Below, in pieces: positions 16,476-25,289 of a DNA stretch of 64,000 nt; the first letter of the stretch is position 1; every line of letters starts with the position of its first letter. Position numbers and translations under genes: made by a program. Source of the DNA: Oscillatoriaceae cyanobacterium Prado104 (lineage in GTDB: Bacteria; Cyanobacteriota; Cyanobacteriia; Cyanobacteriales; Microcoleaceae); the NCBI GenBank assembly GCA_025454405.1, contig JALOON010000011.1:176942-240941 (forward strand), written 5' to 3'. The notes under the pieces were generated by a model. It ran no database searches. It was not told the origin of the DNA and saw nothing but the letters and a program-made list of their open reading frames with translations.

Positions 16476-17482
16476 GCGGCTATTTTTCTCAACTGATCGG
16501 ACAAACGGGAATTGTTCTACCACAGCAAAATGTTCTGACTCAAAATGTGGTGTCAGATATTTTTAGTCTGGAGTCTGCTGCGGAGGAAATGCCGATTCAG
16601 GAAGAACATTTAGAAGTTATGGTTTCTCAACCAGAACAGCCTGTTTCTCCTGCTGTTCAAGCTAATAAACAAGTTAGGGAAAACGATCGCTCGACTACCA
16701 GTCAAAGTAGATCCGATCCTCCCGAAATTATCTCAGCATCTCAGACTGTTCAGTCAGTTCGTACACCGATCGTACCGGAAACCAGCGAACAAAGTGCGAT
16801 CGCTAACTCCGAGGTTCCAGAAATTGCTTCAGTATCTCAATCTCAGACGGTTCAGCAAGCCCATTCACCCGTGATGCCAGAAGCAGGCGAATCAAGCACA
16901 ATGGCTAATAGCTCGATTATCGCTGGCGCACTAAACCGACAACCAACCATCTTAGAAACTATCGAGGAACAGTCCTTTTCTGAAACTATCCCCATCTCTC
17001 ACCCATCCGAATCAAAGGAGGCAAAAAACAGCAGCAAAAATACCGAAAATACAGTTTCAGAATCAATTGAGTCAGTGCAAGTTGAGAGCGAATCGGCTGG
17101 AACTGAAAGTACAATAAATACTGTTAAGCCGACCCCAAACGCTCGGGAATATTTGCAAGCAATTCGGGATTGGGTAGCAGGAACACCTCGGCAAATAGAG
17201 GAAATTCAAGAAATTTCCGACCGACAAATGCCAGGAGCGATCGAACAAAATGCCAAACCTGCCGCAGCGCCTCCCTTGGCTTTGGAATCGAGCAGTCAAC
17301 AGGAAGTGCAACCCCCACAGGAACAGGATTTTGTACTTTCGATCGGCAGCATTAATTTAACCATAGAAACCCCCCAACCAGAAACTCTGACTCAACCAGT
17401 TTTACGATCGCAAAATTCGCCCAAGATCGAGCCAGACTTTGCAGCTTCCCGGCTCAGCAGATATTATCTAAGACTCAAATGA
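16472..17482 (+). CDS. S/Q/E-rich eCIS protein, possible tape-measure analogue
   Basis: This 336-residue protein overlaps the previous stop (ATGA), indicating translational coupling. The first ~210 residues are low-complexity and dominated by Ser, Gln, Glu, Val and Pro (for example VSQPEQPVSPAVQ and QTVQSVRTP). A short helical segment follows (EYLQAIRDWVAGTPRQIEEI, about 226-245), and a conserved-looking C-terminus FVLSIGSINLTIETPQ ... SRLSRYYLRLK. A short strand followed by an arginine-rich last helix recurs in unknown proteins of other eCIS clusters, as I recall the pattern. No other gene in the locus resembles a long helical tape measure, so this is one candidate; the composition argues against a rigid coiled coil. 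Confidence 0.6.
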   Translation: MSGYFSQLIGQTGIVLPQQNVLTQNVVSDIFSLESAAEEMPIQEEHLEVMVSQPEQPVSPAVQANKQVRENDRSTTSQSRSDPPEIISASQTVQSVRTPIVPETSEQSAIANSEVPEIASVSQSQTVQQAHSPVMPEAGESSTMANSSIIAGALNRQPTILETIEEQSFSETIPISHPSESKEAKNSSKNTENTVSESIESVQVESESAGTESTINTVKPTPNAREYLQAIRDWVAGTPRQIEEIQEISDRQMPGAIEQNAKPAAAPPLALESSSQQEVQPPQEQDFVLSIGSINLTIETPQPETLTQPVLRSQNSPKIEPDFAASRLSRYYLRLK

Positions 17483-17614
17483 AAGTTGACAGCAGCCATT
17501 AGTCATTAGTTGTTAGTTGTGAGTCATTAGTCATTAGTCATTAGTCACAAGAACTATCTCTAACTCAAAACTCAAAATTCAAAACTCAAAACTCCTTACC
17601 AACTATTAACTATT

Positions 17615-18862
17615 ATGTCACTTGCAGATACCGGAAAAGCGATCGGAGCCGTCAGCCAGATGTTAAAAGAACACCTGGTCAACCATCCGGCTGTGAGTGT
17701 AGATGACATCACAATTGGCAAAGTAGAACCAGCTTCATCATCCTCCAATTCCCGCTCCCGACTCAACCTATTTCTCTATGAAATTTTGTTCGATCCGCAC
17801 TTGAGACAAGTATCTCTAGATGAAGGACAACCGCCGCCGTTATGGCTGGTGCTGAAATACTTGCTAACTGCTTTTGACACATTTGGAGATAGCGACAGTA
17901 TCGAAGCGCACGGACTTTTGGGAGAAGGGTTGCGAGCGTTACAAGAGCTATCCTTGCTACCTTTAATTGGTTCAGTCGGGCCGCTGAATACTATTAGATC
18001 GCTGCGCGACAATCCGGAGCCGCTCAAGATTACCTTTGACCAAACACCTTCCGATCTGCTATCTAAATTAATGCAAGGTTCCGATGAAAAATATCGCTGT
18101 TCGATCGGCTTTGAAATCAGGCCAGTGATGATTGCTACCAACGAACCTCCGTCCTATTCGCTGTTGGTGGGGATTAACTATCAAGACGATACTATTGTTG
18201 GCGAAACGGGAATTCAGATTCCTGTAATTCCTTCTTTAGGGCCGACAATTACCGAAGTTATACCTACTAAAATCGAACCGGGAATAACTTCTACTCTCAC
18301 CCTGCGCGGCAATGACTTAAATCTCTCGGGATTGGCAGTACAATTAGGGGCGATCGAACTCCCAATAACTTCTCAAACACCAGATTCCTTGCAGTGTCAG
18401 GTAAATGGAACTATCCTCGACGGCAGGGCAATTTCAGCCGGGAGCCATCCAGTTTCTGCCGTGCAAATTTTACCAACAGGAAGGAGGCGATCGAGCAATT
18501 TATTAGTAGTAGATATTTTACCAATTCTCGACTCTGCATCGGTTAGTTCCATATCTCGCGTCGATCCAGCTAATCTTAATTCCGATGTTTTTGGCACGAT
18601 CGACTTAACAGGTTCCTTATTGGGAAGAGAACAAGATGATATTTTCCTCGCATTGTATCGAGACGGCAAAACTTTTAAAGTCTTCGACAACTTAATAATT
18701 GTGCCATCTTCCCCACCGCCATCACCGCCACCGTTACAAAAGCAATTGCAACTCGTCATGCAACCGACGCAAGCAGTCCCACCCGGATTGTATCGAGCAA
18801 TTCTTAGAGTAAACGGCCAGCAAGCCAAACGCAGTCCAACCATCGATTTAAGAGTACCATGA
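17615..18862 (+). CDS. Pvc16/DUF4255-type tube-terminator protein with IPT/TIG domain
   Basis: This 415-residue protein's N-terminal ~190 residues (MSLADTGKAIGAVSQMLKEH, then RLNLFLYEILFDPHLR and LPPLW-like PPPLWLVLKYLLTAFD) match the DUF4255/Pvc16-N family, the distal cap that ends tube and sheath in Afp/PVC particles. Residues about 205-310 (GPTITEVIPTKIEPGITST followed by LRGNDLNLSG) form an immunoglobulin-like IPT/TIG module, and about 315-415 a second beta domain. There is no Shine-Dalgarno before the ATG; the 130-bp gap upstream is filled with TTAGTCA and CTCAAAA heptamers. Confidence 0.88.
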   Translation: MSLADTGKAIGAVSQMLKEHLVNHPAVSVDDITIGKVEPASSSSNSRSRLNLFLYEILFDPHLRQVSLDEGQPPPLWLVLKYLLTAFDTFGDSDSIEAHGLLGEGLRALQELSLLPLIGSVGPLNTIRSLRDNPEPLKITFDQTPSDLLSKLMQGSDEKYRCSIGFEIRPVMIATNEPPSYSLLVGINYQDDTIVGETGIQIPVIPSLGPTITEVIPTKIEPGITSTLTLRGNDLNLSGLAVQLGAIELPITSQTPDSLQCQVNGTILDGRAISAGSHPVSAVQILPTGRRRSSNLLVVDILPILDSASVSSISRVDPANLNSDVFGTIDLTGSLLGREQDDIFLALYRDGKTFKVFDNLIIVPSSPPPSPPPLQKQLQLVMQPTQAVPPGLYRAILRVNGQQAKRSPTIDLRVP

Positions 18863-19202
18863 AAACAACAAGCGATCGCAAAAATTCATGCTGTAAGCAA
18901 TCAAAGATGACTGGGCGGTTGAAACCGCGTCTATACACACAAAGTCGGCCTGCACCGACTAAAAGAATAGGGTTGGAAACCTGGATTTGGTATAACAGCA
19001 ATAAAAACGGTTCGTAGTGCGGACTTAAGTCCGCACTATTCAGATATTAAACCAATGTCGATGGAGGATTTTTCGTGGGGTGGGGCGGGTTTATTTCAAT
19101 TGTTAGTTAGTGTTATAGATGGTTGGCGAACCCGCCCCTACAGGTTTATCGAGCTTGCTGCAATAGGTCATCACTACAAACCGTTTACAATCTTGTATAA
19201 TC
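18863..19202. repeat. Dispersed palindromes between terminator and ATPase genes
   Basis: Three repeat elements fill this 340-bp gap. One is a GGGCGGTTGAAACCGC / AAAGTCGGCCTGCACCGAC pair near 18912-18960. Another is a perfect 24-bp palindrome centred on ACTTAAGT (19015-19038). The third is an inverted repeat with arms GTGGGGCGGGTTTA (about 19078-19092) and GGCGAACCCGCCCCTACAGG (about 19124-19143). The same two families recur near 5.45, 8.07, 58.13 and 63.34 kb. No gene present. Confidence 0.75.
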
Positions 19203-21383
19203 GTGCAAAATACCAACGCAACTACAAATAATATCAGTACATTTTCGCCCAATTTGCAGGCGCAAGATACCCGTGCAAATTACTGGATGGCACAGGTAAC
19301 AGTGCGATTGCGGCGAGAAATTTGCTGGCGTTGGTATCAACAATCTGGCAATAATGTTGTTGCTGGTAACTCACTCCCACCTCTAGAAAATCCGCTAATT
19401 TCTAGCCTGAATTTAACTCGCCACTGGCAAGAGAAATATCATTTTTTCCAAACCGATCCTACAGCAAAGTATTTAACAGATAAATTAACAGTTTCCAGTC
19501 CGATCGAACCCCCTCCCCTGCGAAGTTCCTTTGGCTGGGTAATTGACACCCTCGGTTTAGATGAAATTGCTGCTTTTGTGCTGGCACTTGGGTTAATTGG
19601 AACGTTCGATCGAGCGGCAGGTACAGTAATTGCAAATTGCCTCAACGATGCCGTAGCAACCCAACCAAATCTCGCCCTAGCACAACTATTGTGGGACGAA
19701 CCGGAACAGGTATTGGCAATCGCAAATCCCAGCCATCCCCTCTGGCACTACGGCTTGTTGCAGCCAGCAAACTCCACCAATTCTGCTGCAATGGATTGGC
19801 ACAGCCCCATCGTTGTACCTCCCATCGTGGCAACCTGTTTGCTGTTTCCGAGCAACCCATTACCTCAAATTTTAGAACCGATTTATGAAGCAGGCGATCG
19901 AGCGATCGAAATTCCAGAAACCGCCAGTTTAGTAGCATTGCGGTTGCCAAACCAATCCGATAAAAAGCTGCGCATCGTGCCGCTGCGCGGTGCCGCAGGT
20001 GCCTCGGCAACCGAGATACTTCAGGGTATTTCTCAGATAACTTGCAGGGGAATAGTGGAACTTCAAAGTCATGCTGCGTTGCTAGAAAATAGCTCGTATC
20101 TAAAGTCTTTAGTAACTATTTGTTGGTTGCGAGGGATTGATTTGTGGGTGCGATCAAATGCGGTTATTACTTCAGGAACCGAAGCCCGCCATTCCCATGC
20201 TTATTTGCTGCCATTGCAGTCGATCCCGATCGCTATTTTCCTCGAAATTCGCGATCGCGGCGAACTGAATCACCTGCCGAATTCCCTGCTGCTGCCGATT
20301 GTGGATTTGCCTCGATTATCTTATAGCGATCGAGTCCGTTTCTGGCATCAATATCTGGGCACTCAAGACACATCTCCAGACACCTCTTTCAACCGAGCAA
20401 TTGCTGAATGTTCCCGGCGTTTTCGCTACGAAAAAGAAACCATCCGCAACATCTGCGAAGGATTGCAGGGAATGCCCATTTCAGAAACTACCTTAATTGC
20501 AGCCTGTCGCGCCGAACTCGATTTAGATATTGGCGAACTAGCACAAAAAGTCACGCCAAGATTTGAAATTACTTCCCTAGTATTGCCGCCGAAACAGCAA
20601 AGATTGTTTGCAGAAATTTATCAAGCAATGCAAGCGCTAACAGAAGTGCATTACGGTTGGGGAACGGCGCGAGTATGGAATGAAAGCGGGATTTCAGTTT
20701 TGTTTGCCGGACCTCCGGGTACTGGCAAAACAATGGCTGCAGAAGTATTAGCAACTCAACTCGATTTGCCGATGTATCGCATCGATTTATCCCAAGTTGT
20801 TAACAAGTATATTGGCGAAACCGAGAAGAATCTGAAGCGACTTTTCGATTTAGCAGATGTTTCGGATACCATTTTGTTTTTTGATGAAGCGGATGCTTTA
20901 TTCGGGCGGCGCACGGAAGTTAAAGACGCGCACGATCGCTATGCTAACTTAGAAATCAGCTATTTATTAGAACGAATGGAACGGTTTAAAGGATTAGCAA
21001 TTCTGGCAACTAACCGGAAAAAAGATTTGGATGAAGCGTTTTTGCGGCGGTTGCGCTACATTCTCGATTTCCCGCTACCGGATGCAGCAGAACGCAAGCG
21101 AATTTGGCTGCAAGTAATGCCAGAAAATGCAGATACTTCTCAACTGGATTTTGATTTTTTGGCCCGCCAATTTCCCCTTGCAGGGGGACATATTCGATCG
21201 ATCGCTTTCAATGCCTGTTTGCAAACCGCCGACGGTTCGACACAACCTCAGTTAACAATGGAGCGCGTAATTGTATCGCTAAAACGAGAATATGACAAAC
21301 TAAATCGCTCCGTTAGTTTGGAGCAATTTGGTTGCTATGCCAAGTATCTTGAAGAAATGGAAAAACCAAATAAATCCACTTAA
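19203..21383 (+). CDS. eCIS AAA+ ATPase (Afp15/Pvc15-like)
   Basis: This 726-residue protein has an N-terminal ~450-residue region typical of eCIS ATPases (FGWVIDTLGLDEIAAFVLALGL; winged-helix-like segments) and a C-terminal AAA+ module. Walker A is FAGPPGTGKTMAAEV near residue 505, Walker B is ILFFDEADALFGRR near 557, sensor 1 is AILATNRKKDLD and the arginine-finger region is DEAFLRRLRYILDFPLP. The family is needed for assembly or disassembly of Afp/PVC particles, but its exact role is unsettled. Start: GTG at 19203 gives MQNTNATT; the next in-frame ATG lies about 29 codons later and would leave the core intact. No clear Shine-Dalgarno. Confidence 0.93.
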   Translation: MQNTNATTNNISTFSPNLQAQDTRANYWMAQVTVRLRREICWRWYQQSGNNVVAGNSLPPLENPLISSLNLTRHWQEKYHFFQTDPTAKYLTDKLTVSSPIEPPPLRSSFGWVIDTLGLDEIAAFVLALGLIGTFDRAAGTVIANCLNDAVATQPNLALAQLLWDEPEQVLAIANPSHPLWHYGLLQPANSTNSAAMDWHSPIVVPPIVATCLLFPSNPLPQILEPIYEAGDRAIEIPETASLVALRLPNQSDKKLRIVPLRGAAGASATEILQGISQITCRGIVELQSHAALLENSSYLKSLVTICWLRGIDLWVRSNAVITSGTEARHSHAYLLPLQSIPIAIFLEIRDRGELNHLPNSLLLPIVDLPRLSYSDRVRFWHQYLGTQDTSPDTSFNRAIAECSRRFRYEKETIRNICEGLQGMPISETTLIAACRAELDLDIGELAQKVTPRFEITSLVLPPKQQRLFAEIYQAMQALTEVHYGWGTARVWNESGISVLFAGPPGTGKTMAAEVLATQLDLPMYRIDLSQVVNKYIGETEKNLKRLFDLADVSDTILFFDEADALFGRRTEVKDAHDRYANLEISYLLERMERFKGLAILATNRKKDLDEAFLRRLRYILDFPLPDAAERKRIWLQVMPENADTSQLDFDFLARQFPLAGGHIRSIAFNACLQTADGSTQPQLTMERVIVSLKREYDKLNRSVSLEQFGCYAKYLEEMEKPNKST

Positions 21384-21608
21384 TTAAACAAAAGCTCCGA
21401 ATCGCACAAAAACTTACTGGCCGCACATTCAACAATCAACTGTCAACCATCAACTACTCCCTTGCCGTTAGAAAAATATGTACTTCTTTCCTCTTCTCTT
21501 TGCGTTCTACCCTACGGGAAGGCTTCGCCTACTGCGTCTTCGCGGTTCATTACATACAAAATATTCAGGTGTTAAGAGAGTATCAACTATCAAATCTTCC
21601 TTGCTCTT
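21384..21608. repeat. Repeat-rich gap with very small inserted repeat
   Basis: This gap holds TCAACTATCAACTATC heptamers and a TTTGCGTTCT...CTGCGTCTTCGCGGTTC phrase seen elsewhere in the locus. Here the phrase is interrupted at about 21510-21531 by CCCTACGGGAAGGCTTCGCC, which resembles the 20-25-bp dispersed repeats known to jump within cyanobacterial genomes. No gene is seen. Confidence 0.55.
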
Positions 21609-21893
21609 ATGAACAGTCAAAAGATTAAGATCGATCGGATTTCAATTCAAAGTCAGGGCATCGCGCCCCCAGTGGTTCAAGCTGCCGTTCGCGGATTGGG
21701 ACAAGAATTGCTGGCCGGATTGGCGCAACAGCGAGATGCTTTAAAACCGGGACAAAACCTTCAAGTTGACGCTCTCAATTTGGGGACAATTCGAGTTACT
21801 AACGGTCGGGATGCAAAGCAGTTGAGAAGTGAAATTTACCGAGCGATATTGCGCGCGATCGACCCAAATCTCAAACTATCGGATAGGAGATAA
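21609..21893 (+). CDS. Small conserved eCIS protein of unknown function
   Basis: This 94-residue protein begins KIKIDRISIQSQGIAPPV. An amphipathic helix follows (VQAAVRGLGQELLAGLAQQR), then a beta segment (LQVDALNLGTIRV) and a C-terminal helix (RSEIYRAILRAIDPN). Small proteins with an IDRLSL-type start and two helices recur at this position in eCIS clusters; that is recollection of a pattern, and no function is established. It ends 4 bp before the next gene and is almost certainly co-transcribed and possibly translationally coupled. Confidence 0.7.
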   Translation: MNSQKIKIDRISIQSQGIAPPVVQAAVRGLGQELLAGLAQQRDALKPGQNLQVDALNLGTIRVTNGRDAKQLRSEIYRAILRAIDPNLKLSDRR

Positions 21894-21897
21894 TACC

Positions 21898-22569
21898 ATG
21901 CCTTATTTGCTGCGAGGAGCCCTCATCGAATACGGCAGCGATTTTCTCGGTCCGCTGCCGAATGTAGTCATTTTTCAATTCAACCCAGAAACCCTCACCC
22001 GTGCCATCCAAATTCCCCAACGCCCGACGGGCGGCACCAGGCGAGAAACCAGTCAGGCAGGCGATCCGCCGATCGAACGCATCACGCTCAAAGCAGAGTT
22101 TGATGCTGCCGATGGATTGAACGCAAACAAAGTTTTAGCGCGGGGTTTTGGAGTCGGGCCGCAACTAGCAGCTTTGGAAAAAATGGTGTATCCCGCAGGC
22201 AAAATTAGCGGATTAATTGGAGCAGCAATAGATGCGATCGGAGATGCGATCGGTTTGGGTGGCGATGATGCAGAAACTCAACCAATTCCCCGAGAATCTT
22301 ATCCGCGAATTTTGTTTATTTGGGGGCTAACTCGTATCTTGCCAGTGACGATCGATTCGATGAGCATTACCGAACAACAATACGATTTTTTGCTCAATCC
22401 AGTGCGCGCAGAAGTTTCTCTCGGGTTGAGTGTAAATTCAACCAATACTTGCTCCACCGATAAAGTTGCTAAGGGAGCGATGGAATATTCAAATTTAGCA
22501 AAGGAGGCTCAAGCAATTTTAAATCTCGCAAATACTGTTGAATTAGCAGCAGAATTAATCCCATTTTGA
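21898..22569 (+). CDS. eCIS tube-to-baseplate adaptor (Afp7/Pvc7 N-domain-like)
   Basis: This 223-residue protein belongs to the contractile-injection tube-associated family: the start PYLLRGALIEYGSDFLGPLP and VVIFQFNPETLTRAIQIP are typical, followed by ITLKAEFDAADGLN and RILFIWGLTRILPVTIDSM, then EVSLGLSVN. In Afp/PVC, equivalent proteins join tube and spike and carry a C-terminal LysM; here the LysM-like part is encoded separately by the gene at 22705. The frame is open 23 codons further upstream, but those overlap the previous gene; ATG at 21898, preceded by AGGAGA, is the better start. Confidence 0.85.
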   Translation: MPYLLRGALIEYGSDFLGPLPNVVIFQFNPETLTRAIQIPQRPTGGTRRETSQAGDPPIERITLKAEFDAADGLNANKVLARGFGVGPQLAALEKMVYPAGKISGLIGAAIDAIGDAIGLGGDDAETQPIPRESYPRILFIWGLTRILPVTIDSMSITEQQYDFLLNPVRAEVSLGLSVNSTNTCSTDKVAKGAMEYSNLAKEAQAILNLANTVELAAELIPF

Positions 22570-22704
22570 GATGATTGGTGATATCTTTCCTCTCTCCCTC
22601 TGCGCCCTCTGCGCCCTCTGCGGTTAAAAAAATCATGAACCACAGAGAACGCAGAGAGAAGAGAACGAAAGAGTTAAAAAGGAAAAAGAAAAGGAGAGTT
22701 ATTT
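22570..22704. repeat. Imperfect inverted repeat, cgcagag family, inside the eCIS locus
   Basis: CCCTCTGCGCCCTCTGCGG (repeated, about 22593-22624) is followed after a short loop by AACCACAGAGAACGCAGAGAG (about 22637-22657, first 20 shown elsewhere as a family). It would form a stem in the transcript between the adaptor and LysM-like genes. AAGGAG at 22690-22695 is the Shine-Dalgarno of the next gene. Confidence 0.6.
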
Positions 22705-22977
22705 ATGTTTTTGGAAAGTTCGAGATATTTCACTCAAAAGTTAGTGGATGCTGTCAGTAGCGATGGCAAATCTGTTAAGGCAATTAGCTTGAGAAGATTG
22801 CCGGCTGTAAGTGGTGACGATCGAATTGTTAAGGGGAACGATCGCCTGGATATCATGGCTCAGCGTCAGTATGAAAATCCTACTTGGTTTTGGCATATTG
22901 CTGATGCCAATACGGAATTGGAAGCGAATCAACTTGTTGAACAACCGCTGAGGGTTATTAATGTTCCCCGACAGTAA
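22705..22977 (+). CDS. LysM / tail-protein-X-like baseplate protein
   Basis: This 90-residue protein contains the LysM-like block DRIVKGNDRLDIMAQRQYENP, then WFWHIADANTELEANQLV and LRVINVPRQ. That matches phage tail protein X and the LysM domain of Afp7-type adaptors, which bind the hub-spike region. Shine-Dalgarno AAGGAG precedes the ATG by 9 bases. Together with the gene at 21898 it would equal one two-domain Afp7. Confidence 0.85.
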   Translation: MFLESSRYFTQKLVDAVSSDGKSVKAISLRRLPAVSGDDRIVKGNDRLDIMAQRQYENPTWFWHIADANTELEANQLVEQPLRVINVPRQ

Positions 22978-23057
22978 AAATAAGGAAGAAGGAAGAAGGA
23001 AGAAGGAAGAGGGAAGGTTGTCAACTGTCAACTGTCAACTATCAACTATCAACTATT

Positions 23058-24224
23058 ATGGCTGTTCAATATCGTTTGTTTTTTAATAACAAGCCTGCTA
23101 AAAGGGAGGAACTCGATCGATTTGAGGAAATTACGGTTTCTCAGGAAATGGATATGGCTTGGGAAGCACAATTGCAAATACCTTTGTGTACGGATGACAA
23201 AGGTAGGTGGTCGGGGGAAGGGGAGAATTTTATTGCGGATTTTTCGCGGTTGCGGGTAGAAATTAAAGTTGGGGATGCTCCTTTTGTGGCTTTAATTGAT
23301 GGGCCGATTGTGGGTTCTCAACGGCAATTGAATTCTGATCCGGGACAGAGTTTGCTGACCTTGCGGGTGCAGGATGATAGTTATTATTTGAATCGGGAAG
23401 AGGAGCTTTTTCGGTTTGAGGCATTGCGCGATTATGAAATTGCTGTCCAATTGTTCGATCGATTCTCGCAAGTTATTAAAGAGCAGAAAATCGATCGAAC
23501 GCCTGCTCCTCCTAGCGCACCAATTCCCGATGTAGTGCAGCGGGGAACTGCGATGCACTTGCTGCGTTTTTTGGCGGAGCGTCAGGGGTTTAATGCTTGT
23601 GTTTTACCGGGGAACAAACCGGGAGAAAGCATTGGTTATTTTAAAGCACTTCCTACTGCAACTGATGGGTTGCCGCCTTTAATTTTGTTGGGGAGCGATC
23701 GCAATATTTTTAACTTTAACCCCACTCACGATGCGCAACGCCCCGCTCGATTTAGAGCCTATTCTCTGGGAATTGCTGATAAAATAATTACCAGCAGCGA
23801 ATCGGATTTGAGTGGCGTATCGCGTTTGGGAGAGTCTGCTACGGTGCGAGAATCATCGGATGCGGCGGTGCAAATTCTCCGTCCCCGACATGGCGATACA
23901 GTCGATCTGGATAGTTGGGTGGCGGGTGAAACTTTGCGCGCTAGTTATGCGATTTCTGCTACTGGAAGTGCGATCGCGGATTGTTATGCAGGGGTGCTCA
24001 GTCCTTACCGTTTAGTTGCGGTGCGGGGTGCGAATGCTGGGGAAAATGGCACTTATTTAATTAGTAGCGTTACCCATCACCTGAGTCGCTCTCTTTATTC
24101 TCAAGATTTTACTTTGCGACGCAATGCTCGATCGGAAGCTGATGCGCCGAATAATAGTGCTGGGATACCTCAAGCTAGTGCCAGTCTTTCTATTAGTTTT
24201 AACGTGCAAGGAGGGATATTTTGA
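23058..24224 (+). CDS. eCIS baseplate hub, phage protein D/VgrG N-part-like
   Basis: This 388-residue protein has the phage late-control gene D / Pvc8 hub fold: an N-terminal beta domain (VQYRLFFNNKPAKREELDRF, ITVSQEMDMAWEAQLQIPL), DYEIAVQLFDRFSQVI, the gp27-like RGTAMHLLRFLAERQGFNAC, and later GETLRASYAISATGSAIADC and GENGTYLISSVTHHLSRSLY. It forms the trimeric hub above the spike. There is no Shine-Dalgarno; the 80 bp upstream are GGAAGAA and CAACTAT heptamers. Its stop overlaps the next start (TGATG). Confidence 0.88.
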   Translation: MAVQYRLFFNNKPAKREELDRFEEITVSQEMDMAWEAQLQIPLCTDDKGRWSGEGENFIADFSRLRVEIKVGDAPFVALIDGPIVGSQRQLNSDPGQSLLTLRVQDDSYYLNREEELFRFEALRDYEIAVQLFDRFSQVIKEQKIDRTPAPPSAPIPDVVQRGTAMHLLRFLAERQGFNACVLPGNKPGESIGYFKALPTATDGLPPLILLGSDRNIFNFNPTHDAQRPARFRAYSLGIADKIITSSESDLSGVSRLGESATVRESSDAAVQILRPRHGDTVDLDSWVAGETLRASYAISATGSAIADCYAGVLSPYRLVAVRGANAGENGTYLISSVTHHLSRSLYSQDFTLRRNARSEADAPNNSAGIPQASASLSISFNVQGGIF

Positions 24225-24766
24225 TGAGCAGTATCGGACAAAATTTAGAGCAAGAAAGATTGTTGGTTGAGTTGGCGGAACAAGTGCGATCGCGCTATTT
24301 TGGCAAGTATCGCGGTCTCGTTCAAGATAATAACGATCCGGATAATTTGGGACGAATTAAGGCAAAAGTTCCCGAAGTATACGGCGACGAGCAAATTTCT
24401 CCGTGGGCATTTCCCGTGGTTCCTTTTGCTGGAAGCAACCACGGTTTGGTGTTGTTGCCGGAAGTAGATGATGGGGTGTGGATTGAGTTTGAAGCGGGCG
24501 ATCCTTCGCGTCCGATTTGGACGGGTTGTTGGTGGGGAAGCGGGGAAATGCCTGCATCGGGAAATACTAATTCTCGAGTGTTGGTAACATCCGGCGGACA
24601 TCAATTAATTCTGGATGATGGCAACGAAAAATTGCAACTCATCCACTCTGGCGGAGCAGAAATCTCGATGACTGATAGCGAGATTACGCTCAAAATTGGC
24701 GCAACTCAAATTGTCCTTTCATCTAGCGGAGTCGATATCAATAATGGCGCGTTCAAGGTAAGCTAA
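24224..24766 (+). CDS. Spike protein, gp5/baseplate-V OB-fold type
   Basis: This 180-residue protein has an OB-fold typical of phage baseplate V and the VgrG gp5 part: YRGLVQDNNDPDNLGRIKAK, then SPWAFPVVPFAGSNHGLVLL and DDGVWIEFEAGDPSRPIWTG. The C-terminal ~55 residues (QLILDDGNEKLQLIHSGG and following) have the short periodic pattern of the triple-stranded beta helix that forms the needle. Hub and spike, one VgrG-like protein in T6SS, are therefore split in two genes. ATG at 24224, nine bases after AAGGAGGG, overlaps the previous stop; the following gene overlaps by one base. Confidence 0.9.
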   Translation: MSSIGQNLEQERLLVELAEQVRSRYFGKYRGLVQDNNDPDNLGRIKAKVPEVYGDEQISPWAFPVVPFAGSNHGLVLLPEVDDGVWIEFEAGDPSRPIWTGCWWGSGEMPASGNTNSRVLVTSGGHQLILDDGNEKLQLIHSGGAEISMTDSEITLKIGATQIVLSSSGVDINNGAFKVS

Positions 24767-25098
24767 TGGCAGGAAATCATCTAACTACATCAAGTCAAAT
24801 TCAATGCCCCCACGGGGGACAAGCAATGCTGTTTACTGCGAACGCGCAAGCACTCGCAGCGGGAAGTTTTGTGTTGCTAGAATCGGATATTCATCCAGTT
24901 GTTGGCTGTCCGTTTGCTGTTGGCCCGAAATACTCACCTTGCATTCGCATTGAATGGTCTGGAGGATCGAGTAAAACTACTGTAAATGGCACTGCAACTT
25001 TAGTACAAAGCAGCATTGGCAAATGTATTAATGCAGAGGGTGTTATTCAAGGGGTTGCCATAGTTGCGAACGCGCAAACTAAAGCATCAGCATTGTGA
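24766..25098 (+). CDS. PAAR-like spike tip protein
   Basis: This 110-residue protein starts immediately after the spike gene (shared A of TAATG). It has four cysteines in a spaced pattern (IQCPHGGQ near residue 14, VGCPFAV near 48, SPCIRIEW near 58 and IGKCINAEG near 87) and a short-strand glycine-rich pattern, like PAAR-like DUF4280-type tips that bind a metal and sharpen the needle. The canonical PAAR motif itself is absent, so the call rests on position, size and cysteine layout. Confidence 0.7.
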   Translation: MAGNHLTTSSQIQCPHGGQAMLFTANAQALAAGSFVLLESDIHPVVGCPFAVGPKYSPCIRIEWSGGSSKTTVNGTATLVQSSIGKCINAEGVIQGVAIVANAQTKASAL

Positions 25099-25289
25099 CT
25101 GAATAATGAATTTCTCTCCCCTTTCTCTGCCTCCTCTGCGTCTCTGCGGTTCGTGAATTTTTAACCGCAGAGGGCGCAGAGAGCACAGAGAGAGAGGTAC
25201 GATATCATCAGAATTTTTCCATCCAAAATCCCCAATCCCCAACTCCCAACTCCCAATTCCCAATCCCCAAATCTAAAATCTAAAATCCT
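25099..25289. repeat. Long inverted repeat between spike tip and gp25 genes
   Basis: CTCCTCTGCGTCTCTGCGGT (about 25132-25151) pairs with AACCGCAGAGGGCGCAGAG (about 25163-25181) around an 11-nt loop; a purine-rich extension follows. CCCAATCCCC and CTAAAAT heptamer-like repeats then run up to the gp25 start, leaving it without a Shine-Dalgarno. The strong mRNA stem could lower expression of downstream genes or stabilise upstream ones. Confidence 0.7.
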
